This document shows positions 22,342-35,021 of a stretch of DNA of 64,000 nt, in pieces. The notes under the pieces are model-generated. The model saw only the letters and a program-made list of their open reading frames with translations. It searched no databases and was not told where the DNA came from. The translations under genes and the position numbers were made by a program. Source of the DNA: Meloidogyne chitwoodi (lineage: Eukaryota > Nematoda > Chromadorea > Rhabditida > Meloidogynidae); assembly GCA_015183035.1 (NCBI GenBank), contig JACZZP010000004.1:744001-808000 (forward strand), in the 5' to 3' direction. Position 1 is the stretch's first letter. Each line of letters begins with the position of its first letter.

Positions 22342-23848
22342 AGAAGGAAAGAACAAATATCCCAATAAACAAAAAAGTATACCTTTTGTTCCATATATTC
22401 TGATAACTAAAAATAAAGAAGACGGCATGAAAACGATTTAATGCCAAAACAGCCATATGTAAATATGATGCATTTAATCCAAATGTGTAAATAATTTGTA
22501 TAATGTATGTAAATATAAATTGTTTAAATTGTTGCTGTACAAAAAAAAGTAGATGATTATTTACGCATTGTATAATCATAATGGACGTACTCATGATGTT
22601 AATACAAGACTTAAATTTAATAATATTTAAAAATTTGTTTTATTTATTTTTGCAATCCCAAGAAGCCAGCAACTTTTATCAAGTATCATAAAGTAATAGG
22701 TTGACTTAAAAGTTTTCGGACGACTTATTTTATCAAAACTTTATTCAAAATTTATTGAAGTAAAAAAAGAAGTTACTAAAATAAGAACTAGTAAATAGTA
22801 AATAAGAATGAAAGGTGTTCGTGGTCACCCTTTATAATTTATATAAAGAGAGATGGATGAATGAATGACTTGAAACATTAAACTGTGCTTAGGTTGAATA
22901 AATTTTTTAAATATTTAACATAGTACCTTACTAAACAAAATCAAGAGTGGAATCTTTTCTTTTGAAAATTTATATAGTGGACGTATTAATATTAGCAAAA
23001 AAATATTACACATTATAAGTATCAAACATGATAATTTATCACTTGTTGAAAACAAATAGTCAGTGTTGTTTAACATTTTAAATATTCTTTAATTGGAAGA
23101 ATTTTTAACTGAAAAATTACAAAAAAATGTTTTAAAAATCACTCATAAGTTGATGAACGTTTTCTTCACATTATTTTGTAATTTTTGTTAATCCCAATCA
23201 ACTTCCCCTATTCTCTTCTTTTGTAAGTGCTTTGCTTAATAGATTTATAATATATCCATTCAGCAATTTTATCCAATTTATAATGTTAAGTACTCGCGAC
23301 AAAATGGGTGGTGCTGTAAAGAAAGAATATCTAGAAATAATTTAAAATATTTATATACATAATACTTTTGTCCAAATTTATTTTAACTAGTTTTTCCTAA
23401 TTAAAAATAAATATTTGTATTTACAAAATATACCACACAGAAGATTTAATTATTTAATACCACCCAGGCTAATGAATTTTTTTTTTAAATTTTAATACTG
23501 GAAAAAAATAATGACGACAGTAATTTTTAATAAATAAATACCTAATTATATTATTAGGCCTGATTGAATAATATTATCGATATAACCATCCAAAGAAAGA
23601 GCTTAATAATCTTAAAAAAATAATTTATTAAAAAATTAAAAATATTATTTACAAAAATTCCCATGTTTTCAAATAAACAATAAATTGTTTTTGCAGTGTG
23701 AGAGTTACTTTTACCAATAAAAATACTATAAATAAAATTTTAATTTTTTGCATTAAAAAATAATAAAATGTTTAAAATCATATTTTTATTAATTTAACAA
23801 ATGTATGAAATTAAATAGTGTGCTAAGAATATTAAAAAATGATTTTTA

Positions 23849-24133
23849 TTGCCCAAAACATATTTAAAAAATACATACCAATCGATTTCTACGTATCATC
23901 CTGAGTATGAATATTTATATAATAATTTATTAGCTGAAGCTAAGATTGATGAGTTTATGAGTATTGGTCTAGTAAAAAACACCCAAAATAGAAAAGTCAG
24001 GGTGTGTTGCCTAAATCTTGCTGATTCAATTCCCAAAAATCGCGGATCTGCAGGATCAAATAGTTGGCCTGATGTGACAGAAGCTGTTTCTGTTAGAAGT
24101 CTTTTATTTTGTTTTATGCATCCTAGGCATTAA
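23849..24133 (+). other. Orphan ORF, copy 3
   Basis: Direct copy of the unidentified open frame at 2765-3049. It lies just inside the P3 boundary at 24179. Confidence 0.35.
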
Positions 24134-24604
24134 ATTTTTTTTTAATTCGGAATAAGTAAAGGAATATCTTGAATTATTAAAGTAAATATTTTCAAAAAAT
24201 ATTTTGATAAAATTTACTACATATTTACATATAATAAAGTAAATAAAAATAACTGGAAATGAAAAATAAAAAAATTATTTTAGAATATTTTTTATGTACT
24301 TGTTTCTCCTTAACTTGTCGATTATGCAACGTATTTATTGTTTGATATTTATTTTAAATTTTTTTATAAATAGATAATAATACTTTGTTCCTTTAATGAT
24401 GTATTTAGGAAAAATAAAAATTAAATAATGTTGCCTAAATTAAATAAATTTAGTGAAATATCTTATATAATATTTCCACGTAAATAAATTTTTATTATAA
24501 ACAAAAAATTTTAAAAAATAGTTTTGTTAGTTTATATAAATCCTCATGCTTATATACAATTTATAAACATTCTTATATTATTTAATCAAATATTAATATT
24601 ATAA

Positions 24605-24739
24605 ATGATAAAACAAATTTTTATAATTTTATTAGTTTTTATAATGTTAATTTATGTAACTAAACAACAACCAGCCTGTTGTGCAGGGACTTGTAGCTGC
24701 TGTCCTTGCCCTGGATTATTTGAAGATTATTTAAAGTAA
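24605..24739 (+). CDS. Small secreted Cys-rich peptide (44 aa), copy 3
   Basis: Direct copy of 3521-3655, intact. It lies in the P3 spacer, so the fourth repeat segment lacks it. Confidence 0.58.
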   Translation: MIKQIFIILLVFIMLIYVTKQQPACCAGTCSCCPCPGLFEDYLK

Positions 24740-25732
24740 TTTTAAAACATAAAAAAATATTTTATGAATACAAAATTAGAATAGAAAAAAAAAGATCCAT
24801 CAACGAATAATTAAATAAATAAATTACTTTTTAGGCTCTAAATTTTAAATAAATCTTAATCTGACACTAAAAAAATAAAAATAATAAATTAAGTTTGTTG
24901 GAAGTTTAAATACTTATGCATGATAAATAAAAATAATCAACAGATTAGAAGAATTATCAAAATTGTTATAATTTATTTTTATTTGTAAAATATTCTTATT
25001 AAATATGAATAAAATATATTTGTTTTTTTATGTAACTTTGCTGAAAAATAAATACCTAATAGCTTTTATATATTTTAAAATTGATTACTAATATTTAAAA
25101 ATAAAAAATGATTTTTTCGAATCTACATATGAATAAAAATTTTTAATTTTTTGGAGAAGCAGTTTCAGTTCGACAATGAAAATAGTTTAATATTTTTTAT
25201 TAATAATTACCTAATTAGATTTTACAAAAAGAAAATTAATTTTAAAACAATTTTACACCTGTACATTTACCAAATTATTGCTAAAAATTAAAAAAAAATT
25301 AAGCTAAATTTTATATATTTTTAAAAAATTCTTTAAAACATTTGAAACTTTAATCTCTTTTTCATTTGCATACTCATTATTTTTTTCAAAAATAAAAATT
25401 AACTGAGATATCAGTGTATTTCTTTAATTCATAATTTTTAATTTTTCTTTTATTTAATAATTTATATCAAAAAGAGTAAATATTTAAAAAATCTATTTAT
25501 TTTGTTGGCTTTTTTAAAATTTGTAGTTAGTTGAAAATTTTTAATTATTGGTTACTTAAATAATAAAAATGATGAATTATAAACTGAAATTTGTTTAAAC
25601 AACAGTTTTGTGTGGATTTTCCGGAAAATACATAAATAATTTGTATTGATTTTTTGTATTAATACAAATTTGAATTTTGCTTAATTCAACCTCTTTTTTA
25701 ATTTTTTTTTCATTAAACAAAATTTCTCAAAA

Positions 25733-27368
25733 ATGCTTAATAATTATTTAATATTAACTATTTTATTTATCTCTGTTTATTTATTAATAGCATCGGCAGC
25801 TCTTCTGCCCTATGGAAAGTTGAAAGTAAATAAAGGTCAATTGACTGGAAATAATGGACAAATAGCTACATTGAGAGGAATTTCTCTTTGGTTAAGTCAA
25901 TGGATAACTGAATTTTACTCTCCTAGTGTTGTAAAGGCGATAAAGTGTTTTTATAATGGAAATGTTGTAAGTCTCTTTATATTTTTTGAGGAAAATTGTT
26001 TAATAAATTTACACAACCTTTCCTGTATATTTTATTTTGTTTTCTTGAAACTGTGAAATTTAATTTAATGTTATTTTAAATTTAAGGTTCGTGCCGCAAT
26101 CGGAACTTGTTGTTCTGGTTATTTGGAAAACCCTTCTTCTGCAATTAATGCAGCTACTACCATCGGAGATGCAGCAATTGAGGTAATTTAAATTTATTGA
26201 AATATTTTATTTTTAATTTAAAGAATGGAATTTACTTTATAATTGACTGGCACGATGTAGGAAATCAAAATTGTAAAAATGACGCAGAATTTAATAATTT
26301 CATTAATAGAGCAATAAACTTTTTTACAACAATTGTCAAAAAATACAAAGGCTCACCAAATATGCTTTTAGAACTTTGGAATGAACCTGCTTCTACTTGC
26401 AGTTGGGAAAAATTGAAGCATTATTATAATGCTGTTCTTACTGTAATTAATTAGATAATTTTTGGGGAATTATAAATTTTAGGAGATTTTTTTTAATATT
26501 TTTCAATTTAACATTCCAATTTTTAAAATTTAAGGAGATTAGAAAAATTGACCCAAAAGTCGTTGTTATTCTCGGCACACCGCAACAATCTACTGGTCCA
26601 AGCAATGAGGTTATCAACAATCCAGTTATTGGAGCAAACATAATGTTCATATTTTTAAAATAATTTTTTAAATTTTTGGTAGATTACCATAAATAAATGT
26701 TTTAAATTATTTAGGTATTCTTTACATTTTTATTGTGTATCAGATCAACAACACATAAAAGATCAAAAACAAATGATTTTAAATGCAAAGGCAAAAGGAT
26801 TTGGAACATTTATAACTGAATATGGTGATGCAGATTTACTCAATCTAGATTCGCTCCGACCTGAAATAATGCAGTCATTGTAAGTTAAAGATGGAATTTT
26901 TAATTATATTTAATAAAATAAAAAAATTAAAAAAAATTTTTATTAATATAAATTGGGCTTACTGAATCTAAAGCGGTAATCTTCCTGCAAGTAAATAAAT
27001 AGGTTTCTACCATTTGCGTCTTCGAATTTAGATATTGCGTCAAGCTAATTAAAGATAAACTAAAAAAAATTCCTGGCCAGCTTTAAAATTACCGAACTAA
27101 ATTTTGAATTTTATATAAAACATTCTAGCTGGCAATTTATGGACCAAAACCATATTTCCTATGCAAAATGGTCACTTACAAATAAAGATGAAGTTTATTC
27201 ATTAATGCTGCCATGGTGTAGAGCATCTCAGGCGTCTCAAGTATCATGCCTTAGTGTTTCAGGGAGATTAGTTAGACAACACATGTTAACTCTAAATAAT
27301 GGTATAATTAAAATTATTTAAAAATTTTAATAATTTTTAATTTAATTTTAGGTATTACTAATTGCTAA
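25733..27368 (+). CDS. GH5 endoglucanase, copy 3, complete, 7 exons
   Basis: Direct copy of 4649-6284 at offset 21084, with all exons, both catalytic glutamates and the final NGITNC* exon. Exons: 25733-25966, 26087-26182, 26224-26442, 26535-26644, 26715-26879, 27129-27301 and 27352-27368. Predicted product 337 aa, identical to copy 1 at every place compared. The longer satellite array follows about 220 bp downstream. Confidence 0.9.
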
Positions 27369-27588
27369 TTTTGTTGTGCTAAATTGATGAATTTTCGTCA
27401 ATAGATAAATAAAATTAGATGAAAAAATCTTAATTAAAAATTTTATATTCTATTAATTTAACTAAAAATTTTTCAACTTTTAATTTAATAAAAATTCTAA
27501 TTGGGTGTTCATAATTATTGCTGTTTTTTATCTAAAAAAGGAATCAACAAGAAATTGAAACACTTGAAATGTTTCAACAAGAAATTGA

Positions 27589-28509
27589 AATTCGCAAACT
27601 TGAAAAAATTTATTAAAGTACAATCTCGATATTAGACCACTAGAATAAATTCGCACACTTGAAAAAATTTATTAAAGTACAATCTCGATATTAGACCTCT
27701 AGAATAAATTCGCACACTTGAAAAAATTTATTAAAGTACAATCTCGATATTAGACCTCTAGAATAAATTCGCACACTTGAAAAAATTTATTAAAGTACAA
27801 TCTCGATATTAGACCTCTAGAATAAATTCGCACACTTGAAAAAATTTATTAAAGTACAATCTCGATATTAGACCTCTAGAATAAATTCGCACACTTGAAA
27901 AAATTTATTAAAGTACAATCTCGATATTAGACCTCTAGAATAAATTCGCACACTTGAAAAAATTTATTAAAGTACAATCTTGATATTAGACCTCTAGAAT
28001 AAATTCGCACACTTGAAAAAATTTATTAAAGTACAATCTCGATATTAGACCTCTAGAATAAATTCGCACACTTGAAAAAATTTATTAAAGTACAATCTCG
28101 ATATTAGACCTCTAGAATAAATTCGCACACTTGAAAAAATTTATTAAAGTACAATCTTGATATTAGACCTCTAGAATAAATTCGCACACTTGAAAAAATT
28201 TATTAAAGTACAATCTCGATATTAGACCTCTAGAATAAATTCGCACACTTGAAAAAATTTATTAAAGTACAATCTCGATATTAGACCTCTAGAATAAATT
28301 CGCACACTTGAAAAAATTTATTAAAGTACAATCTCGATATTAGACCTCTAGAATAAATTCGCACACTTGAAAAAATTTATTAAAGTACAATCTCGATATT
28401 AGACCTCTAGAATAAATTCGCACACTTGAAAAAATTTATTAAAGTACAATCTCGATATTAGACCACTAGAATAAATTCGCAAACTTGAAAAAATTTATTA
28501 AAGTACAAT
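27589..28509. repeat. 59-bp tandem satellite, array 2 (~15.6 units)
   Basis: Same 59-bp unit as array 1 but nearly twice as long. Two units have CTTGATATT for CTCGATATT (near 27980 and 28157), seen nowhere in array 1. Both the first and the last unit carry the variant CGCAAAC. The last unit stops at ...GTACAAT and the inverted P3 arm begins. Confidence 0.95.
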
Positions 28510-28554
28510 AATAATTCAAGATATTCCTTTACTTATTCCGAATTAAAAAAAAAT

Positions 28555-28839
28555 TTAATGCCTAGGATGCATAAAACAAAATAAAAGACTTCTAACAGAA
28601 ACAGCTTCTGTCACATCAGGCCAACTATTTGATCCTGCAGATCCGCGATTTTTGGGAATTGAATCAGCAAGATTTAGGCAACACACCCTGACTTTTCTAT
28701 TTTGGGTGTTTTTTACTAGACCAATACTCATAAACTCATCAATCTTAGCTTCAGCTAATAAATTATTATATAAATATTCATACTCAGGATGATACGTAGA
28801 AATCGATTGGTATGTATTTTTTAAATATGTTTTGGGCAA
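28555..28839 (-). other. Orphan ORF, copy 4
   Basis: Inverted copy of the frame at 23849-24133, only about 45 bp from the satellite junction. Confidence 0.35.
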
Positions 28840-30346
28840 TAAAAATCATTTTTTAATATTCTTAGCACACTATTTAATTTCATACATTTGTTAAATTAAT
28901 AAAAATATGATTTTAAACATTTTATTATTTTTTAATGCAAAAAATTAAAATTTTATTTATAGTATTTTTATTGGTAAAAGTAACTCTCACACTGCAAAAA
29001 CAATTTATTGTTTATTTGAAAACATGGGAATTTTTGTAAATAATATTTTTAATTTTTTAATAAATTATTTTTTTAAGATTATTAAGCTCTTTCTTTGGAT
29101 GGTTATATCGATAATATTATTCAATCAGGCCTAATAATATAATTAGGTATTTATTTATTAAAAATTACTGTCGTCATTATTTTTTTCCAGTATTAAAATT
29201 TAAAAAAAAAATTCATTAGCCTGGGTGGTATTAAATAATTAAATCTTCTGTGTGGTATATTTTGTAAATACAAATATTTATTTTTAATTAGGAAAAACTA
29301 GTTAAAATAAATTTGGACAAAAGTATTATGTATATAAATATTTTAAATTATTTCTAGATATTCTTTCTTTACAGCACCACCCATTTTGTCGCGAGTACTT
29401 AACATTATAAATTGGATAAAATTGCTGAATGGATATATTATAAATCTATTAAGCAAAGCACTTACAAAAGAAGAGAATAGGGGAAGTTGATTGGGATTAA
29501 CAAAAATTACAAAATAATGTGAAGAAAACGTTCATCAACTTATGAGTGATTTTTAAAACATTTTTTTGTAATTTTTCAGTTAAAAATTCTTCCAATTAAA
29601 GAATATTTAAAATGTTAAACAACACTGACTATTTGTTTTCAACAAGTGATAAATTATCATGTTTGATACTTATAATGTGTAATATTTTTTTGCTAATATT
29701 AATACGTCCACTATATAAATTTTCAAAAGAAAAGATTCCACTCTTGATTTTGTTTAGTAAGGTACTATGTTAAATATTTAAAAAATTTATTCAACCTAAG
29801 CACAGTTTAATGTTTCAAGTCATTCATTCATCCATCTCTCTTTATATAAATTATAAAGGGTGACCACGAACACCTTTCATTCTTATTTACTATTTACTAG
29901 TTCTTATTTTAGTAACTTCTTTTTTTACTTCAATAAATTTTGAATAAAGTTTTGATAAAATAAGTCGTCCGAAAACTTTTAAGTCAACCTATTACTTTAT
30001 GATACTTGATAAAAGTTGCTGGCTTCTTGGGATTGCAAAAATAAATAAAACAAATTTTTAAATATTATTAAATTTAAGTCTTGTATTAACATCATGAGTA
30101 CGTCCATTATGATTATACAATGCGTAAATAATCATCTACTTTTTTTTGTACAGCAACAATTTAAACAATTTATATTTACATACATTATACAAATTATTTA
30201 CACATTTGGATTAAATGCATCATATTTACATATGGCTGTTTTGGCATTAAATCGTTTTCATGCCGTCTTCTTTATTTTTAGTTATCAGAATATATGGAAC
30301 AAAAGGTATACTTTTTTGTTTATTGGGATATTTGTTCTTTCCTTCT

Positions 30347-30587
30347 TGTTGTATCTTAAGTTTCCTACTTAAGTACAACAGGGGTGTGTCCGAGGTTTAC
30401 TGAAGAGTAGACGAGCAATAAGCAAACAGTTTATCACGTTGAAATATAGTTGTAGGCGAAGGTTGGGAAGTTGGAGATTGAGTCGAGATCGGATGATCGG
30501 ATCTGGACTGGTTATTTCTTGGTGCTTATATAGTCTATTGACTAGACCGTTAAAGTGTCTATAAAAGACCACTAATCATATACAACA
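30347..30587. mobile_element. Solo LTR, copy 4
   Basis: Same element and same CTTCT duplications as 11839-12079, at offset 18508. Confidence 0.85.
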
Positions 30588-30927
30588 CTTCTACAGTTTA
30601 TTTTATTATTTTAATTACAGCAGAAAAAGAAAGAATTAATATTTAAAAATTTAAATTTTTAACAGAAATATTAAATACATTATTTTTACTACATGTCTTC
30701 TTTCAGTAATTTATACATCCGTAACCTTTATACAAATCTTTACAGGAGTAACCACAGGGTAACAAGGAATAATTAAATAATAAATTTTTCAGCACTTTTT
30801 AAAAGTATTTGAAAGATAGTACCAAATTCGTACTTGTACAGCAAAGTACGAGTAAGGGCAAAATTAAAGTTCACAAACACTTTTTTCACTTATGCGACAA
30901 AAGCGTGCTATGAAAATTGGGCAGTGG

Positions 30928-31116
30928 AAAATTGGGCAGTGAAGAAACAGTACAAAAACTTGCAATAAAATACAAAAATACATTAAAAATACATAAAAAC
31001 ACAAATACATCAGTAACATAACATTTTTTAAGTGTTTTTGTATTTTTCTTGTCTTTTTAATGTATTTTTGTATTTTCTTAACAAGTTTTTGTACTGTTCC
31101 TTCACTGCCCAATTTT
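30928..31116. mobile_element. MITE with GGGCAGTGAAG ends, copy 4
   Basis: Copy of 12420-12608. Confidence 0.6.
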
Positions 31117-31127
31117 CTGGGAGCACT

Positions 31128-31201
31128 AAAAAGTCTGCAAGTTTAGTCCTTTATAATACTAGCGAGTAGGTTGCCCTACGGGCAAAACTTGCGGTCTTTT
31201 T
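31128..31201. mobile_element. Short fold-back element, copy 4
   Basis: Copy of 12620-12693. Confidence 0.45.
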
Positions 31202-31368
31202 GATAAAAAGTAAAAATTAACTTAATCTTTAAGCATTATTATGAGAGGTATATTTATGCCCGGAGATTTACCTCTTTTAATTCCATTTTGTATATCTGTA
31301 TTGATTTATTTGGCAGTTCTGACAAAATTTTGCTATGAATACAGTTTGTTATTTTAGACTTACTCATT

Positions 31369-31536
31369 AACTATCTGACTAGTATTTCCTTTTCTTATTC
31401 ACATAAAATTGTCAATAGACATAAAGGCAGCAGAGCCCGGTAAGTCAGGTCACGAACGAAACTCGGTCACACTAACACTTTTGACAATTATTTCAATTGA
31501 CCATTTATATGTGAATAGGAAAAGATAATCAGAGTT
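31369..31536. mobile_element. Inverted-repeat insertion, copy 4
   Basis: Copy of 12861-13028. Confidence 0.45.
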
Positions 31537-32442
31537 AAATTTACAATTATTTATTTACTAATTTATTATTTCATTTATAAAGTAATTTTAAAAAATACTC
31601 AACCATCTGGAAACGAAAATACAGCAAAAGGACGTATTATTATTTTTGTTGTATGCTTGTTTAGCATTGCTCCCTGCCCTATGTTAATTGGATTATATTA
31701 TTTATTTACTATTTATAGAGGATATGCGACAAATTCAAAAGAAGACCAATCGACTTTATTTATAATTATTTTTACCATTTTTAATGCTAATTATACACTC
31801 ATGCATTGCATTGAAGAACTTTGTTTAGTTATAATTTCAAAAGATTTGCGCAAATTAATTAAAAACCAATTTAAAAAAAATATTCAAACTAATATTGTAA
31901 CACCACCTATTTTTGTTTTAAATAATTCACAAAATGTTAGAATTCGTCAAATTAGTGTACAACGAAATAATTTGTTAAATAATTGATTTTAGGATTGTTA
32001 ATAAATTCTTCCCTGAATGTCAAAATAAAGTAAATAATTTGTAAACATAATAGTGTTATAACGGATAACGGTTACCAATTTTTTAGGTATTATTGAAATA
32101 TCGATAACGGAAAATCGCGTTCTAAGCACAAAAATAGCAAATTGTCGTCATAGACTGCAAATTTAAATTAGGAATATATAGTGGACTAATATGTATTTGT
32201 TTTATACTAAACCAATAATAGGCAATAAACTGAAATTTTACCGTTGTAAAAGCAGAGCAGCCGAGTTAATTCCAGCTTTTGCTATAAAGTAACAATCGCT
32301 AAATAAAAAGAAAAGCTTTAATTTGCCTCAAATCATCTAAATTATTTCCAATCCATATCCATCCTATCGAATATTTATTTTAACTTTTTTATAGCCTTTT
32401 ATACATAAATATATTATATTTAATATTTTAACATGTAGAGTT

Positions 32443-32663
32443 CAGTGTTCTCCCGACCGAGTTTCGGTCATGACCAAAAATGACTTGACCTGACCTGACC
32501 GAAATTTTTGGTCAGTTCAGATCATTTTTATGACCGAAAAATGTCGGTCAGTAATGTTTTGGTCATTTTCTACGTTATAAAAGTGAAACCTGACCGAAAT
32601 TGCGGTCATGGTCAGGTTAGATCATTTTTGATGACCGGGAAAAGGCCGGTCAGGAGAACACTG
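32443..32663. mobile_element. hAT-type MITE, copy 3
   Basis: Copy of 13935-14155, with flanking GTAGAGTT on both sides. Confidence 0.88.
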
Positions 32664-33158
32664 GTAGAGTTCAATTAATTACATTTAGAAAAATTATAAA
32701 ATAATTTTTTTATATTTTTTATTTTCCATTTAGAGCTACATCGGTACAAAAATATATCGAAAATCGTATACAAAATTAACGAAAATCGAAAATAAAAAAA
32801 CCTTAATAATAGAAAGTCGGAAAAATTTATAAAAAGATATTGATACTTTCGCATAGTGAATTAATAAAAATTGTATTACTCTAATAATTATCGTCTAAAT
32901 TTTTTAATATTTTGCTCTATATATCTTTTATTTAGATTATTAGTTTATAACAACTAATTTGAGATATAAAATAGTTCATAAAAAATAGTGAATTTATAAA
33001 TTTTAGAAATTCATTGTTTAGCAAAAATTAAAAAGAAAAATTATTTTTTTATTTAAATAAATAGGAAATGTGAAGCATTTTCAGTGGTTTAATGAAAATA
33101 CAATTAAAAAAATTTTTTTTTATATTTAAATTTTATAAAATAATAAAAAAATTATAAT

Positions 33159-35021
33159 TCACCAAGCTTGTTTTGTTTGTATTTTATTCTTTTGATTTGA
33201 AGGTAATGTTCCCTCTAACTGATTTAATTTATTATGTTCATATTTAACAAAAGGAGATGTTCCACCAATTCCAGTCGTTGAAGCTTTTTTATTACAGAAA
33301 CGATTTAAAGCTGTTTTATAGTCAGTACTAAATTTACTTTTAATATAATTTTAATTTATTTATTTATTTACCTAAAAATGTACAAAACAGGTAAATTACA
33401 AGAAATTACAAAATTACTGATACATCCAAGTATTGAAGTTATATAAAATATTTGGATATCATTAAATGAAAAAATAGGCAAAGTAAAATGAACAAATGAA
33501 TTTAACATCCATCTTTATTAATTATAAAATTATTAATTTTTTATTTATAATTACCCAGTAAGAACCATTGTCATAATAACTGATAAAGATTTAAACACTT
33601 TTTTAGTGTAATTTTCGACTTCTAAAATTTAATTTAAAATTTTTTTAAATTTATTATTTAAATTAAGTACGATTATTATTTGTAGATCTCCATTTAAGAA
33701 TTACCCAAATAAAAATATAATTTAATGTTGAAAATAAAATTAAAATTAAATTGTTACGAAAACTCTGAAAAATATTTATATTTAAAAAAAATTAAATATT
33801 TAGTTAAACCATTTGACCCAAATCTTTTTGATAACAATCAGGAAGTGAACAAATAACTTGACTAAAAAATAATAAAAAAATATTTTTAAAATAATATAAT
33901 TACGTTTTTGGTATAGAAATACATATTTGCCAACATAACCAAAGAATATAAAATGAATAAATTGTTGAAATTAAAATTGAAAAATAAACAATTAAACGTG
34001 AATTTTTGTTAACAGAAAAACTATAAAAATAAATTTAAGTTTAATTTAATTAAAAAATAATAATAATATTTATAAAAATAGTTTACTCTGTCAAATGCAA
34101 TAAAACAATTAAAATATTATTAGACAATTTTTCGAATTAATTTTTAATTTAATAAATTCTTATTTTTTAAAATAATATTTGTTTAGTTAAATATGATTAA
34201 TTGGAATCAACTTTATATTGTGATAGACTAATTATTATATAATTAGATAATCGCCAATATAGCTATATCTATAATGGTGATTTTTCTGTTTTTAAATCCA
34301 AACTTTCAATTATTTAATATTTTAATTTTTAAAATATATATTCCTACATAAATAATTTTTTATAAAAACAAACGTAATTGGAAAAAGAACAGACAGAAGA
34401 CGATCAAATCCAATAAAAAATGTTCCACATAAACTCATAGTTATAGATAAAATTGAATAAATCATTAAATAAAAACAAATATCCAAATTAATAAAATTAA
34501 TACCAGTTAAAACAATATACATTGAAATTGAATTACTTGTTTGATAAATTGAAGTAAATAAAGCATCTATAGCTATTAAATAATTACAGCTACTATTTAA
34601 TGATCTGAGAGAGAGAGAGAGAGAAAATAAATATTATAATTAAAGTTTAAGTGTCTTAAAACTTAAAAAACTATAAACTTAAAATATCACACAAATATTT
34701 TGAGGATTAAATATCTGACCTAACTCCCATATTCTGACCAATTCCTCATATTTTTAAAAAACACTTAAGGGAATATATTCACTTTGATTTATATAAATAT
34801 TAATTAATTTACTTGTCTTTAATAGTTATCCAAAATAATAAAAAATTAAATAAAGATCCAATAATAGAAATTGACCAACGAATTCCAACAAATATTATTA
34901 AAATTAAAGAAGGTCCAGAATTTGAATAAATATCATAAAGAGTTATTGTTGGTAATTTATTATTATTTATAGGTGATTGTAATGTTGAAGATAATATTGA
35001 AGTATTATCATTTAAAGACAT
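33159..35021 (-). CDS. srsx-like chemoreceptor, copy 3, complete, 8 exons
   Basis: Copy of 14651-16513 at offset 18508. Intact reading frame, 359 aa. Confidence 0.72.

Larger units (their letters stand above)
20702..23076 (-). pseudogene. Srg-superfamily-like 7TM chemoreceptor, copy 3, LTR-broken
   Basis: Inverted copy of 11104-13478. Exon 1 at 23076-22927, exon 2 from 22609, LTR at 22101-22341 and last exon ending 20702. The same TM4 interruption is present. Confidence 0.6.
7019..27161. repeat. Giant inverted repeat P2 (arms 7019-16533 and 17647-27161)
   Basis: Positions pair to a sum of 34180. The arms are about 9.5 kb and identical at all landmarks checked. The 1113-bp centre, 16534-17646, is the shared upstream region of two divergently oriented srsx receptor genes. 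The inner boundary is sharp: outward of 16533/17647 the two sides match, inward they differ at once. Because P2 overlaps the right arm of P1, the segment 21085 onward is also a direct copy of the segment starting at base 1 (offset 21084), running into the satellite near 6.85 kb. Confidence 0.97.
29612..31986 (+). pseudogene. Srg-superfamily-like 7TM chemoreceptor, copy 4, LTR-broken
   Basis: Copy of 11104-13478 at offset 18508. Exon 1 at 29612-29761, exon 2 from 30079, last exon ending 31986. The LTR interruption is the same. Confidence 0.6.
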
